Below, piece by piece: positions 34,839-46,983 of a DNA stretch of 64,000 bases. The notes beneath the pieces are model-generated. The model was not told the origin of the DNA and made no database searches. It was given only the letters and a program-made list of their open reading frames with translations. Origin of the DNA: Alectoria sarmentosa (lineage: Eukaryota > Ascomycota > Lecanoromycetes > Lecanorales > Parmeliaceae). The position numbers and the translations under genes are program-made. The first letter of the stretch is position 1; each line of letters begins with the position of its first letter. Location: NCBI GenBank assembly GCA_009733775.1, contig WOGZ01000019.1, positions 62,001 to 126,000 on the forward strand. Reading direction: 5' to 3'.

Positions 34839-36931
34839 ATGGCTATGGCTTTGGGTATCGCAGAAACGATAGAGTGTCTTTGCAAAGAATGCAATATACT
34901 CCTCTGTATTTCTTCAAATGATTGGGTCGAGGTTTCAAACTCTTATTCGACGTACGAACGTCCGGGGCCCTTTACGGATCCCGGCTTGGAACTGGTGGAG
35001 CAGATCCGAGAGGGATCCAAGGATTCCGAGTTGGAGGGCTGCTTGGTGAAACCGTTGCGATGCTACAGCTGTAAGACGCCGTTGGGGGTGAGATGTGTGG
35101 AGGCTCCCCTGGAGAAGACCGTCAATGTGTAAGTAGAAATCTTGCTAGGACATTGTTCCTGGCGAAGACCGAGTTCCATCGGATCAACCTTGCTCTCCAA
35201 CTCCGTCACGCTTCTTCTTTACAATTCTAGAAGAAATAGATTCTCTTGGAGAAAGACCTAGCTTCCGTTCCTTGGTCTAGATCATATGGGACTGACTCTC
35301 CGCCCTGTAGCAACCGCAGTTACCTCAAGCTTACTAAGATGGTACTGAAGTCTATTACGTCTGGCAATCTTGTCGAAGCGAAGATCAAGCAACGGCAAAG
35401 CGATTTTCTGGAGCCCAGCCCGACAGATCCTTCGACTTGCAGACCGAATCGTTTAGAGCCAAAATCGGCCAAGAAGTATTCAGCACCCCGGAGAAGGGCC
35501 AGCGAGGTCGAAGATACCGAGACAACTTCTTCCGATCAAGTCTTCGATTCAAGCATTGACACAACTGCTGATCCTTTCCCAATTCTCGAGGAGCAAAGAA
35601 GAGACATTGACCGTATCATGGCCGCTGTAAACATTTTGCAGCAAGATATGAGATCTCTCAGGAAATCTGTCGAGCATTTGGAGGATCATAGAGACCAGGG
35701 ATCTCACGATTTCGTCGGGGACGTTGACATACTTACGGATAGTATTACTCGAGTTAGTAGCAGACTGAGTGAGCTCGACGCACTCAAATTGGAGATGAAG
35801 ATGATGCAGCAGCGTATCAAGCGTATGGAAGAATCAAATTCGACGGGGCGGCGATCGTCTACAGTGCTAGGTTACGCACAGCAATCGAGACGATCATCGC
35901 CTACAACTGACGACCAAACGATTCCACGCAATGACGCCTCATCAAATGGTTTGCTTTCTTCAGTTACCCAAACACCATTGTCTGCATATTTTGACGGTTT
36001 GTTTGCACCACGAAGAACCGCCTTCAGGGGACCTGACATGGTAGATGGAGGCGATTCGTCGTATCAAGGCCCCCTATCGAGATCTAAAGACGAATCGCTG
36101 CCAACCCAGATACCCTCCACCATAAGGCCGAAATCGTCCGTCAATGCCACCGCCAGCGAAGGGAGCCACACCCCAGTCAACATGCCACCTCCCCAAATAC
36201 CAGCCAAAGGGCCAGAACAGAGAATTCTCAGGCGCAGCAGCTCAACCGCCAGCAATGTGGCTACTCGTACGGCATCGACATTCGTCACAGGCACTACGAA
36301 CTCAACTGGCCGTCCACGACTTGTATCTCAAATGCAAGAGGCTTCCAGAAACTTTCATCAGGGCCACCAAGGAAGCCATATCTCTGACGATGAGCTAGTC
36401 AACGACATACACCCTCGGTTATCTACTGGACATGCTCAACAGCCAGGGAACAATACCGCTCACTCCCGCCAGAATCGAACCGACGGAATTACACAGCAGC
36501 ATCCACCCAAACGCCAACGTCGCCGAAGCGTGCCAATTTCCACTCTCGACCAGGAAAAGCTAGACGGGCCTGATGGCGCCAAACTAAACGACCAGGACCA
36601 GCAAACTCGCGGCCACACGACCCATCATGACAGCAAGCGCCGAAAGACAACAGCCTTCAACACGGATACTCCCAGCACCTCCATCTGGGCTACAGATTCT
36701 AGTAATGGTCGACGTCATGAGCAGCGTCTCTCCGTCAGAGTTGATGGTGAGGCTAATAGACGATTTTCAAGATTCCAGGCCTATGAGAGTAAGGGAAGAA
36801 AAAGGCCCGGAGAGAGGGACAAAGAGGGCTATCTATTGAAGTCGGATGGGACAAGGGATCCTCGGTCTGTAAAGAGTATCGATCGGTCGAAGAAGAAGAA
36901 GGCGGAGGCGGAGGCGGAGCTGTCCGGGTGA
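34839..36931 (+). CDS. Mis18/Yippee-type zinc domain protein with coiled coil
   Basis: Exons 34839-35128 and 35311-36931, 636 aa. The N-terminal domain has two CxxC pairs (C15/C18 in CLCKEC and C75/C78 in LRCYSCKTPLGVRC), followed by EAPLEKTVNV, a pattern of the Yippee/Mis18 fold that in Mis18 proteins helps load centromeric histone H3. The 182-bp intron joins EKTVNV to NRSYLKLTKMVLKSITSGN, continuing the same domain. Residues about 200-300 form a coiled coil (RDIDRIMAAVNILQQDMRSL, LDALKLEMKMMQQRIKRMEE). The rest is Ser/Thr-rich and disordered with basic patches (PPKRQRRRSV, DSKRRKT) that could be nuclear signals, and a C-terminal block RDKEGYLLKSDGTRDPRSVK. A further intron near 36930 (gtgagt...gatag) could alter the last residues. 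Role in kinetochore or chromatin is inferred from domain layout only. Confidence 0.75.
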
Positions 36932-37489
36932 GTGATGGGAGGATACCGCATCGCTACTCCAAGTTATTTCTTTTGATAGCTTGTCGTCGCATATGTCATG
37001 GTAGTCTTTGCACTCTAATTGGGGAGGCGATACGACGCTCCTGCTCTGTAAATACCACAGCATAATGACTGTCAAGCATCAGAAGCATCAATTAATGGAG
37101 ACTACAACAGTATACCTGTTCGAAGCCTACCAGGTGTGATTTTAAGCTTACCACTTTTGATGAAGATGACGAGCGTAGGATGGCGAGATTCCCGGTCTCG
37201 AGCCTACAATAAGCCTCACAATCAAGACATCTCATCAGACTCATGCCGTTGTAGGCCACTCCATTGATCTAATTCGCTCTGCATGTTATTTCACAAACAC
37301 GACTTGCTAATCATGCTGAACTCCTTTTTCGCTCACTCGCTCGCTCACAACCTGCATGTAATCTCAACCCTCACACACAAGAAAGCCACACCCATAGAGC
37401 CCCGCAAGCAGGACCTACGGGCAGGCAGAAGAGCCGTATTAGTAGTGGGCAATGACCCCCAACCACACCGCGACTCGAACCCGTACTTC
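36932..37489. other. convergent intergenic region
   Basis: About 560 bases between converging genes. Expected 3' untranslated regions. A GGTTCGAGTC-like stretch at 37471-37480 (minus) was examined as a tRNA B-box, but no cloverleaf forms around it. Confidence 0.3.
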
Positions 37490-40400
37490 CTAACTCTTGC
37501 CGGTCTTCTTATTGGTGCTGCCGAGGGCAGACTCATCAATCTCTCGTCCCTTTCCTTTGTCCTTACTCGCTCCTTCACCATTCTTGCTCGCTCCAAGCGC
37601 AACGGTGCTCTCGCGACTCTTGCGATCCTCAGCCACCTTGAACTTGTCCTTCTCGACTTCAACGACAAAGGCCTTCTCTCCCGGCTTTCTGATATTCTTG
37701 CTGATGCCGACAAAGAACTCGCAACGGAAGCGCAGGTACTCCTTCTCTCTTGCCGATGTTGCACCAATCTTTGGTTCCACGACCGTGATCTCATCTCCGG
37801 TTCTCAGTCTGCCCCACAGGTACTCCCCTTTTCCTTTCTTCAACTTCACTCCGTTGACCAGCACGTACAGAGAAGCGCGCGTGCGTAAGATGGCTTCGAG
37901 CTTTGGGTGATTCATCCAATCCATCTTGCCGGCCTCGATGTCGGCCTCGATGCCCGGGTACCACATCTGGATGTCAAGGGCTTGCTTGGGGATACGGTCT
38001 TCTCTGGAGTTGGGGTGGACGAAGGTGGAATCGGGTTCGCGGCCGTAGGTGGTCAGTCGTTCTGTGATGTAAATGGCGGGTGTGTGGATGGAGCCGCGTG
38101 TGGGCTGGAGATTGCCGAAGCGAAGAGGAGGCTTGACGAAGGATGCTGTAGCTGTCTGCGCGAGATGGGCGGTCGCGTCGAAGATTGCGCTGCCGGTCAT
38201 GGGAGGGTGGATGGTAGACCTTAAATCCACGTGCGAAGATGCGGGTCGTGACGAGGCTCGAGAGATGGGGCGGGTTGAGGGACGAGAGTTGTTGCGAGAC
38301 GCTGTTTTTGCTGCTTTTTTGGCTTTGGCGGCAGCGAGTGCTTCTTCAAGACGTAAGACTTCGTCTTCGCTATCTTCATCGTTGCTCATGATGATATCAT
38401 CCTCTGCTCCAAAGTGCTGAGAAGACTCGCGGCTGTTGAGTGCTGTCGGTGGTAAGTCGTAATTGCTCTTGTATGCTCCACGTGACTGCTGGCCATCTTG
38501 ATACCCACCATAATTACTACCTCCTGAGCCAGGTCTGGACATTGGAGACATGCTCTTCTGTCTAAGATCTTCGACGGATGCGCGACGCGCAGCAGAGTAC
38601 CCTTCGAGCATCTTGGGTAATTCGCCAGGTGGTTGTTCAACACCAGCGGTCTTGGGTCGCTTGGAAGCTCCTTCGATTTCGGGAGTTAGCAACTCTTGGC
38701 TGGAACGCTTTGAGCCAGGCTGAGGCGACGGAGAATCGCGGTCGTGGGACAATTGTGGTGTGGCGGGCTTGCCGTTTTCCGCTCGAGCAGACGCGCCAGA
38801 TCCAGTAGACGCCATATTGAGCCGACCAACGAGTGCTTCAGTGCCAAGGAGACTGGATGCACCTCGGCTGTGTGTAGGACCAGGGAAGAGTTGCGAATCC
38901 TGAACGTTGTCTTGTGTTGTCCCTCGATTGGCGTTTTGTTGAGAACCAGCGTGGATATTAGACACGTTTGCCGCGCTAGCGCCCTCTGGGCTGCCAGCAC
39001 GAGAATCATTGTAGAGAGCATCGGAAGATAGGTCGTAGTTTCCCGTCCCGGGTCCCTGTACCTGCAATGCGCGATTACCCTCCAAACCAAGCGCACCAGA
39101 ACTAGCAAGTGCAGACGTTCCGATCTCACCAAAAAGCCGATTCGGCTGCGGCTGACTTCCCACATTGTAGGCAGGGATAGGTGGTGGTGGACGTGTCAAG
39201 TCAAGCGGTGGACGTGTCATGTCAAGCGGTGATTGGTCGGCCCGATTCTCTTGCTGCTGATTGCGGGCTACCATCGAGGCTGTCTCTCCCCATACATTCC
39301 GTGTCATATCCGGAACCCAAGCTCGAGTACGCTTAGATGCACGAGAATCTTCCGTCGCATCCCCAACTGGTCCTTCTGTTCTACCGTCTTCCTCGTCGCC
39401 AATACTCAGCTGAGATGCAGCGTTCACAAAGCGCTCGGTTGGGTCACTGAGCACACAATCAGACGCATCTGCTGGGCCTTCAGTGACACAAACCCATGGA
39501 TGATCCAACAGCTCCTCGTCGGGAGCACGCTCAGAGGCATCCGTGACAAGCATACGAGATAGAAAGTCGACGGCCAGGGGCGATACACCCACCATCCTCA
39601 AGCGTTCCCAGTTCACCGGCAAGTGCATTACATTCCACAGCATTTCCTCACCCTGAGGGTCGTGTCTAGCAGTGTAAGGCGGGTCTCCAGAGAGCAAGTG
39701 GTAAAGCACGGCACCAAGGCCCCATATGTCAACAGAATGCTTGTATGGGAATGTGTGATCGTATCTAACCTGTATTAGTACGGCGTGCCCTACAGGGAAC
39801 CCAGTCTCTACTTACTTTGAATTTGAACGCACACGCTTAGATGGCAAAGAGGCTTTGACTCGCTGATATCCTGGGTAGACCTCGGGGGCACAATACATCA
39901 TCGTGCCACAGAAAGTCTTGAGGAAAGTCTCTTTGTCGGTAACGATTTTCGAAAGTCCAAAATCGGATAGCTTAAAAACATAAGGGCAATCGCTTTCCAT
40001 CAGTACGTTGTCGGGCTTCAAGTCGCGGTGGGTGATCCCACGCTGGTGTAGATAGACAATGGCCTGTAGTATCTGACGTGCGACGTGCATCGTCATATAT
40101 TCCGGCATTGGAGTCCCAGCCCGGGTCCACGTTCCGAGATCTCCATAGCGGACGTATTCCATGACAATAAAAAGCCAATGCGTTGTCTCATGGTGATCAA
40201 CATATTTCACGATATTGGGCTGGCAGGGTATTAGCCTTGCCACTCCTTTTTGGAGGATAAGAGCACCTACATGTCGCAAGCCTTTGATGACATTAAGCTC
40301 GTTGTAGATCTTGCTTGAAAGACTCTTTTCTCGCATATCTTTGGCAAATCGGCTCTTGTCCAACTGCTTGACAGCAAAAACTACACCATCTTTCTTAGAA

Positions 40401-42285
40401 GACAGCTTGTATACGCTTGCAAAGGCTCCCGAGCCAATGAAGCCAACAAGGTTGTACTTGGGAAGACCGTTCCAGTGCATGCCGTGAAGATTGCCTCCAG
40501 TCGCAGCAGCCAATAGAGCAGTGTGGGGGGAATTATCTGGCCAAACACCCTGCGGCAAGGCGTGCATGGGGATCTGCTTCTGTGTCAGCATAGGTGGAAG
40601 CGATAAGTGGGTAGGAGCTTTGAATCTCACTGGGGGAACCACAGGAGCATTGCCGTTTTTAATAGCTTCAGCAAGAAACCCATACTGTCGTTCTGCTTGC
40701 TCAACACATTTGATGTATGCTCGACAATTCTGTTCGTACTTTTCTAGGCCGGATTCACTCCTCAAGGGCATCTTGACGCTGAATCTGATGGACTGCCCTT
40801 TTCCCTGCCCGTGCTGCCTTCCCCGGAGAGGAATCTCAATGGTGCCACCGTTACAAAGGGTTCGTAGTGGTTCGCGATTGGCATCTGTGGGCTTGGCCTT
40901 GGGACCGTGTAAGACGACATCGTCAATGATTGTGCCATTAGTGGAAGTGTCCTCAATCATGAGACTTCCGTTGTTTTTCATGAAGATTCGAAAGTGACGA
41001 TTGCTGATGATATCGGTATCATTATTGCTAAGCAACAAGTCGCACCTCGCAGGGTTGCGGCCAAATACAAAGCCCAGACCAAGATGGTGAACCTTTGAGG
41101 AAAATCGAAGGGCAATATCCATTGCAGGTCCATCCCGATTTGCCTGGTTAGGATCAGGCAGCTGGGCATTCAAGTCCTCGAAATCATCAGTATCGTCACC
41201 CGGTCGGGTGTCACCCCCAGTAGTTATGTCTTCGTTAGGAGCTTCGTATACGTGAGACATGCCACGATTTTGCAGAATATGTTGAGGTGCTGCATGAGCA
41301 GTCAGATCGACAGCCTCGTGGGCTGCCGGCGATGTAGGGAGGAGAATGCAGATGACGTCTGATTCGTCTTGCTCGCTAAGCATGCTGTTGAAGCCATCTT
41401 TACGAAAGACTGGCTGGGTAGCTGGTTGAGTGCCGGCTTCTTCCATGTCAACGAAATCTTTGTATTGAGCAGCTTTAATAGGTAGTTGACCGTTGCAATC
41501 GATTCCTTTTTCGTGTAGTGGCTAAGATTAAGGTCATTTTCAATTAGCGCTAATCACTGAACCGACACGTAAGGATTGCGAGAAAGGCTCGATGCATAAA
41601 ACAGCATTGAGTGCGGCCGAGAAGGCTCAAGGTATATCAAAAGCAGGGTGGATGGCATAGGAGGATGGTGGTATAGACTTACGATACGATCCTTACGACG
41701 TTCTGTGAGCCGAGTGCCGCCGGGTATTATCTCAGTGTCTTTAGAAGACGGGCTGTTAGTGGCCTTATCGTAGACAATGTCACCAACCTCTTCTCGACGA
41801 AGACGGTCAAATCTGTTGACGCGAGATTCGATCTCCTCTTGGTTGTCAAGAATGCAGTTATGGGGATTTAAGGTCTCTTCTTCACCAAGGTCGTAGTCCC
41901 CGAAGTCAAATGCGTTAGCGTCGCCAAGGTGGAGATCCCCGTGATCAGGAGAAGGTAATTGCGACGAGAGCTCTGAGTAGTCTGGGTCACCAAAAGGCAA
42001 ATCCTCGGGATAGACTACGTCAGGTTGGCTATCAGGGATCTCAGCTGGGAGATATGGATCAGGCTGGGAATCAGAGATCTCAGCTAGGAGATATGGATCA
42101 GGCTGGCTATCAGGGATCTCAGCTGGGAGATAAGGATCAGGCTGGCTATCTGGGACTTCAGCCGGAAGCTCTGAGCGTGTGCTCTGGTACTCTTCATGCG
42201 AGTCAGCGTTGTCATCTTCGTAAAGCGAGAACCGGGAGCGGTGATTTTTCCCTTCGGTGGGATTGTTACGAGCAACGAAAGACAT
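37490..42285 (-). CDS. Rad53/Cds1/Chk2-type FHA checkpoint kinase
   Basis: DNA-damage/replication checkpoint serine-threonine kinase, nuclear, activated by ATM/ATR kinases. Inferred exons: 42285-41683, 41521-40271, 40219-39816, 39764-37490, 1510 aa; starting instead at the ATG 41446 gives 1284 aa. The first exon is joined by gtaagt...tcttag in frame (DRI/PLHEKGIDC) and encodes a 13-residue repeat DSQPDPYLPAEIP, four copies, matching an SQ cluster. After it come TQPATQP, a FHA domain (GFVFGRNPARCDLLL, ISNRHF, IEDTSTNGT), then the kinase domain: FIGSGAFASVYKL, FAVKQLDK, HRDLKPDNVL, KLSDFGLSKI, CGTMMYCAPEV, SVDIWGLGAVLYHLL. The 51-bp intron at 40220-40270 restores GLRH/PNIVKYV. The C-terminus has a long Ser-rich linker and a second FHA-like region (TTYGREPDSTFVHPNSRED...RIPKQALDI). 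The kinase identity is secure; the 5' exon is a strong inference. Confidence 0.88.
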
Positions 42286-42779
42286 GATTGCAAGATGGTT
42301 GAAAGAAGGTAGGGCTATTTTGTGCGTTGTGTTGGGGGATTTTCAGGCGAGTGCGAAGGCCGCAGGGTGAGGTAGAGCGGCTGTACTTCTGCGAGTTGCC
42401 GAGGGCAACGACGTGTAGAGTGCTTGAAGCAAAACGGTCGAAGGCCTTTACAGCCACGTTGAAAGCAAATGAGATTGATGGGAGAGATTTGGGGATGGGT
42501 GGTAGGTCGGAAGGTTGAGGGAGGAGGAAAAATAAATGAGATTCATGGGCATACATAGCAACCGCCCCGGTCACCCAAACCGGTCTAATCTCGGGCGACG
42601 GCAACCAATAGCTCTCAACACAACTCTTTTGGACGATCTTCCACAGTCATCAACCATCGTCACCCCACAACCTTCGGCTGTATGTCTCCTGTCCAACTGC
42701 TCTATCCCCTTGTCCTCTTGCCGTGTTGTCCGAGTCGTGAAGCTAAATAGCATGCAGCTCCAGTAGTAGCATTTCAATA
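42286..42779. promoter_or_regulatory. divergent intergenic region
   Basis: About 490 bases between the divergent checkpoint kinase and the small basic-protein gene. Expected to hold both promoters; no named site is claimed. Confidence 0.3.
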
Positions 42780-43311
42780 ATGCCTTTCAACAAATGGCTT
42801 AAAAGCGGACAATCCAAATCTCAAGAAGCGCAAGGAGACGAACGCGATGTGATACCTAGCCGTCGAAGCCAAAGAGCAGCTACCAACAGAAGCCGCCCAG
42901 AACGCTCAGGCGATGGCGTTGGCCTTCGCAGAACCTCCTCGAAGACACAAACTAGAGACGAGAAGCCCACGTAAGAAACAAGACCAGTCCAGCAATGAAG
43001 AATAGACTAACAAGAGAAACGACTGGCAGCGCAAAAAAGGACCAAGGCAACAAGCAGCCAAAGCAGACCGAGAAGGATGTTACCACTAACAGCAAGAAGA
43101 TCTCGAAGATCAAGCAAACACTTGGGCGGTTGATGGGAAGGATGAGGAAAGAAAAGAGGATGAGACAGACAGGTATGTACCATAGAAAGAGAAATTTGAG
43201 AACTTGCAGTCGTTTTTTGGTATGGACGGGAGATCGACAAGTCTAACGGCATACGTTCTAGACCCACCAGTGGCCCTGAAGCCAGCCAGAGGACGAATGT
43301 TATTGGATTGA
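42780..43311 (+). CDS. small highly basic protein, three exons, unknown function
   Basis: Exons 42780-42970, 43030-43172, 43262-43311, 127 aa. No single long frame exists; the gene is seen only by splicing. Intron 1 is gtaaga...actggcag with a gactaac branch-like site; intron 2 is gtatgt...gttctag with gtctaac. Frames fit at both joints and the last exon ends in a stop (ARGRMLLD). The protein opens MPFNKWLKSGQSKSQ and is dominated by Lys, Arg, Gln and Ser, with a basic helix near residues 90-110 (KISKIKQTLGRLMGRMRKEK). Such a composition suits a nucleic-acid or chromatin-associated protein, but nothing is recognised. Divergent from the checkpoint kinase. Confidence 0.5.
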
Positions 43312-45002
43312 TGATATCCTCCAAAGGTTTGTCGAGAAAGCAGAGCATACTTGGTTACAATGGTCTTTCAGGAAGCAGCTTTGTCTATGTGGTTTGTGCC
43401 CACTGGTCACAAAATCCTGCGTCTGAACATTTTAAGACTTTCCCATCTCTCAGCAAACATTGAGAAAAGCTGATACATGTGTCCTGCTTGAACGGATTTG
43501 CTCCATGGAAGACGGCAGAATCCTGGTGTGCAAACAGCATCCAGATACCCATTTGTTGAAGCCTCCTGAGTAGATGCTACGAGCTGGCACCCGTGGACCG
43601 CCAGAGAGGCAGCATTGAAAGCATCAAAAACGTGATAGGAAGCTACGCAGAGCGGTAATACACTCTGAGTGATGATTTGAGTGGAGGAAGGACTATTCCT
43701 ATGCTTAAATATGCAGAGTCATTTGCTAGGACCAAGAACAGTGGGCTATGAAGGTACATTTGGCTTTCAACTCTTACCATCTCGTTGCCATTGGTTCAAG
43801 TAGATGGTGCTTCGAGTCAGCCGATGAAGTCTGTCTATGTCCTGTCTATCTGAATCCTTTCATCCTAGTGATAGCTGGTGGTTTCTTGATATTTCCAGCC
43901 CAAAGTCCGACCCAACAACAGATTTCCTTATTCTATAAACCCTTGTTTTCCAAAAGGAAGAGAGAGGCATAGTAGCCCACTAGCAAAGCTGAAAATCTTC
44001 GTTTGTCGATGCTTCCTAAGCCATTCTCCCCCCTAAACCCATTGTTGTCCCCTCCATGTTCCAGTACGACAGGGAGAGATTCCCTGAGACTGGGCTGCCG
44101 GAGATCAATGCCACATTTTCTTCTTACTGGTGGATGTTTACACCATGGCAATGTAGCGATTTCTGAAGCTTGAGCTACGAGTCTGAGAAGTGTGTGTGTG
44201 TGGAACCTATGTCGAGTTTGCTGGATATACTAGCTTTGTCCGTTTTACCTGCAGTTCCAGTGAAATGTATGGAAGGGCAACCTAGCTATGGCTTGGTGAG
44301 TATTACAAGGATGGGAAGAGGGACGAAATTTGAGTAGAGTTCGCCTGAAAAAATTTGTTCCACAGTGTATGGAGAATGAGAAGAGAGGAGCAGTATGAAC
44401 TCCAGGCTACGATGCAGCAGCACCAGCCTTGTGAAAGGCCAAGGTCTCCAATCAAAGGCAAGATCAGAAGAGAATGAGGTATCCGATGACTGCAACCGCC
44501 GGCAACAATGTGACTAAAGCAAACCACTACTGAGTCGCCAACACAGTATATGGGAACTTGCACAGCGATGCCATCATGGAGGAAATCTATTTCTGTTTGG
44601 GCGGTAAACGCTCTCAAGTTCGTATCGTTCAGACTTCTTCCTTTTTGGACGACCTCAACTGCAGCTCTTCCGGCCTCAAACATGCTTCCCACACAAGTTT
44701 GTGGTGCCCCTGCTAGACCGCCATCAGTCTCCCACTTACCCTCGCTTCGCTCTCGCCCCTTCAGCACTCCACTCATCCCACTTCAAAGCCCGAAAATGAG
44801 AAGGAAGGCCGCCAGCCCTGTTTCGCTAACAAAAAAGTCAGTCATCAGCACCCGCGACTCGGGAGGAACAATTCCACCTACGAATATACCCTTCGAGTTC
44901 CGCAGCGCTTCCTCCTCAACCGCCGCCCTACTATCGCGTTGGGAGGCCACGAAGCCGACCTGCTGTGATCCCTGAGTCCTTCAGCCATCGATCCATCCTA
45001 CC
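43312..45002. other. region with only weak ORFs
   Basis: Two overlapping antisense frames (plus 44550-44975, minus 44303-44776) are each open for over 140 codons. The plus frame has a basic C-terminal piece (KMRRKAASPVSLTKKSVIST); the minus frame has AGRAAVEVVQKGRSLNDTN. Neither has a family motif, so I call no gene. A run of gt dinucleotides is near 44192. The rest holds nothing I can support. Confidence 0.3.
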
Positions 45003-45431
45003 TTACAGCTCGAGCATGCCCACCTTCTCCTTCTCAACCTTGACCTCTCCAAGCCCATACGCAGACTCAGAGGGACTGTACTCCTGCTTCACCTCCACAG
45101 CCTCAGCATTTTGCACATCCTGAACCACCAACTCCCCAGCGGGACCAGGCCGCAACGCGTACGAGACTCGCATGTTCCCATTGCCGAAGGAATAAAGGAA
45201 TTCGGCGAGCTGGATATGCGAAAGGCCGAAGACGAGATCGTAGTCTGGACGGATGGTGCGGTCCTCCGGCACGATGGTGAGAGAGGGCGGTGTGGTGTTG
45301 ACCGTTTTCACCCTGCCGAAGTAGCGTTGTTCGGTCGCCATGCTGGGCTCAACCGTACTCGTATAGGAGTCATGGGGAAGGAAAGTTGCCGGGGGTAGAA
45401 ATCTGGTCATGCCGGGCTCAATTCCATCCAT
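45003..45431 (-). CDS. hypothetical protein
   Basis: Minus-strand frame of 142 aa from the ATG at 45431 (MDGIEPGMTRFLPPATF); another in-frame ATG at 45341 (MATEQRYFGRVKTVN) may be the real start, giving 112 aa. The frame stays open further upstream without an ATG until beyond 45500. Blocks such as RTIRPDYDLVFGLSHIQLAE and MRVSYALRPGPAGELVVQD look like folded protein; the tail is acidic/basic mixed (EVKVEKEKVGMLEL). No family recognised. A spliced upstream exon is possible. Confidence 0.4.
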   Translation of the reverse strand: MDGIEPGMTRFLPPATFLPHDSYTSTVEPSMATEQRYFGRVKTVNTTPPSLTIVPEDRTIRPDYDLVFGLSHIQLAEFLYSFGNGNMRVSYALRPGPAGELVVQDVQNAEAVEVKQEYSPSESAYGLGEVKVEKEKVGMLEL

Positions 45432-46590
45432 TTCGTGTTGGCGTGCGAGGGAAGCTGCTGTGCAAACCGCGTGATCAGGAAGATGGCACAAACCCGTACG
45501 GTCAACATTCCCGCTTTTGCACAAGGAGATCCGACGTTGGATGCGAGGTTACGTCGCCAGATGACGAGATTATGTTGTGTAACCATAAGCAGCGGGGTCG
45601 GAAACCTCACCGTTTCCGAGTGGTCAGTTTGTAAGATTTAGGTAAGGGGGATGTTTTGCTAGTATGATGGTGTGTGCATGGTACATGTGAGTGATGAGCA
45701 TGGGCTGCGTCCCTCAATACAATCCAATTGGCGAGCGGTAGCCAAAGATTACTTACCACAGAACATGCTCTCACACAGGCTTCACATGCCCTTCCATCTC
45801 TCAATCCTTTGCGATGACACCACCTTCCTCCAACAATCCAGCTCCATACCCACACCCCTAAACACCCCACCCCACTCCACTCATCCTCAACACCCACAAA
45901 CAGTCCTTAAAGCGCACCTTACCACCGACTCTCCCAAACAAGACGCCCCCCTTCAGCCTCCCAGTAGTCTCAACGCCAGAAAACGCAACCACGTCCAACA
46001 AAAAAACCACAAATGGCCTTTCTTTCCGAGGAATCAACTTCTCAACGAGCGGTGACGATAGTTAAGGTACCAGACTCATCTACTACTTCATTGTCTCTCA
46101 GAACCTTGAGTAGAGCCAATTTGAGGGGACGCAATCCCAATCCGCACCCGTCTGAAATGGGATGAGAATTAGTGCGGCTCTATCGGTTTGGTTGTATGGG
46201 TATGTTGCCGGAATACTACGACTTTTCAACGCAAGATGAGCGTGATCACGGCTTGATTCGTTGCACCAGTCGGGCAAGTTACCACTATTCTCCGGCTTCC
46301 AGCGGCAAAAATAGCAGCCACATATGTACCCCATGCTGTTCTATCAAGCGTTCTAGCCAAGCTGCAAATGCCAGCTGTGAAGGGAACAAGACCGATGAGG
46401 GTCGAACGTCAGGGGCACTGGAAACCCTTGTACGACGCAATGTGAGGGGAAATGAGTCGGGCGAGATGGATTTGAGATTGGGATGTCTAGTCCGTACAAA
46501 GTCCGTTTGCTACTCTTCAGCTCGTTGCGTCACCACGCAAGGACGCGTCGCAGCCAGACCAACAGACGCCTACAGAGGCTCTGGCCTCGA
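45432..46590. other. intergenic, no supported gene
   Basis: About 1.16 kb. Short open frames on both strands without motifs. The part around 45830-46000 is unusually C/A-rich (ccacaccc-type runs). Confidence 0.3.
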
Positions 46591-46983
46591 TCATTTTTCC
46601 CCAGGAAACATGCCTTTACACCACTCAGGGTCTGGCGCACCCCCAATGGTCTCAAACCATGTATGCACGACTTCCTTCCTGCTATGACTGAGGCAAAATT
46701 GAACCTTCATGCCTTCGCCCCTGCTTCCATTGACCCATGTCTCCTTTGATAGAGGAAATGGCTTCGACTTGGCCCATGCCTCCACTGGTTCTGGAAATAC
46801 CTCTGACTTGATCCAGATCTTCTGCTGATGACGAAACTCATCAGGTTCTCCGGAATCAGCTCTGACAACGACAAATCCCGTGTGACGTTTCGGGATTTTG
46901 TTACTAGTGACATGCCCACACCCACAACTTTCAGTCTCACGCTTCTTGAGGGCTTCGACATTGGCGATTGACGGCGCAGACAT
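46591..46983 (-). CDS. hypothetical protein, 130 aa
   Basis: Single-exon ATG frame. It opens MSAPSIANVEALKKRETE and contains CGCGHVTSNKIPKRH, a Cys-x-Cys-x-His grouping that could bind metal, followed by a Trp-rich middle (KIWIKSEVFPEPVEAWAKSK, KETWVNGSRG) and a C-terminal WFETIGGAPDPEWCKGMF. The composition looks like a genuine small protein. No family is recognised and no intron is needed. Confidence 0.45.
   Translation of the reverse strand: MSAPSIANVEALKKRETESCGCGHVTSNKIPKRHTGFVVVRADSGEPDEFRHQQKIWIKSEVFPEPVEAWAKSKPFPLSKETWVNGSRGEGMKVQFCLSHSRKEVVHTWFETIGGAPDPEWCKGMFPGEK

Noticed and set aside
35246..35310. Start of a separate gene at 35246
   Set aside because: The stretch lies inside the inferred 182-bp intron; splicing joins the Mis18-type domain halves across it.
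37440..37500. tRNA B-box-like GGGTTCGAGTC on the minus strand
   Set aside because: Flanking bases do not form T, anticodon or acceptor stems, and no A-box is at the right distance.
44303..44975. Two overlapping antisense ORFs of more than 140 codons
   Set aside because: No motif, conserved-looking block or convincing intron on either strand to choose one as real.
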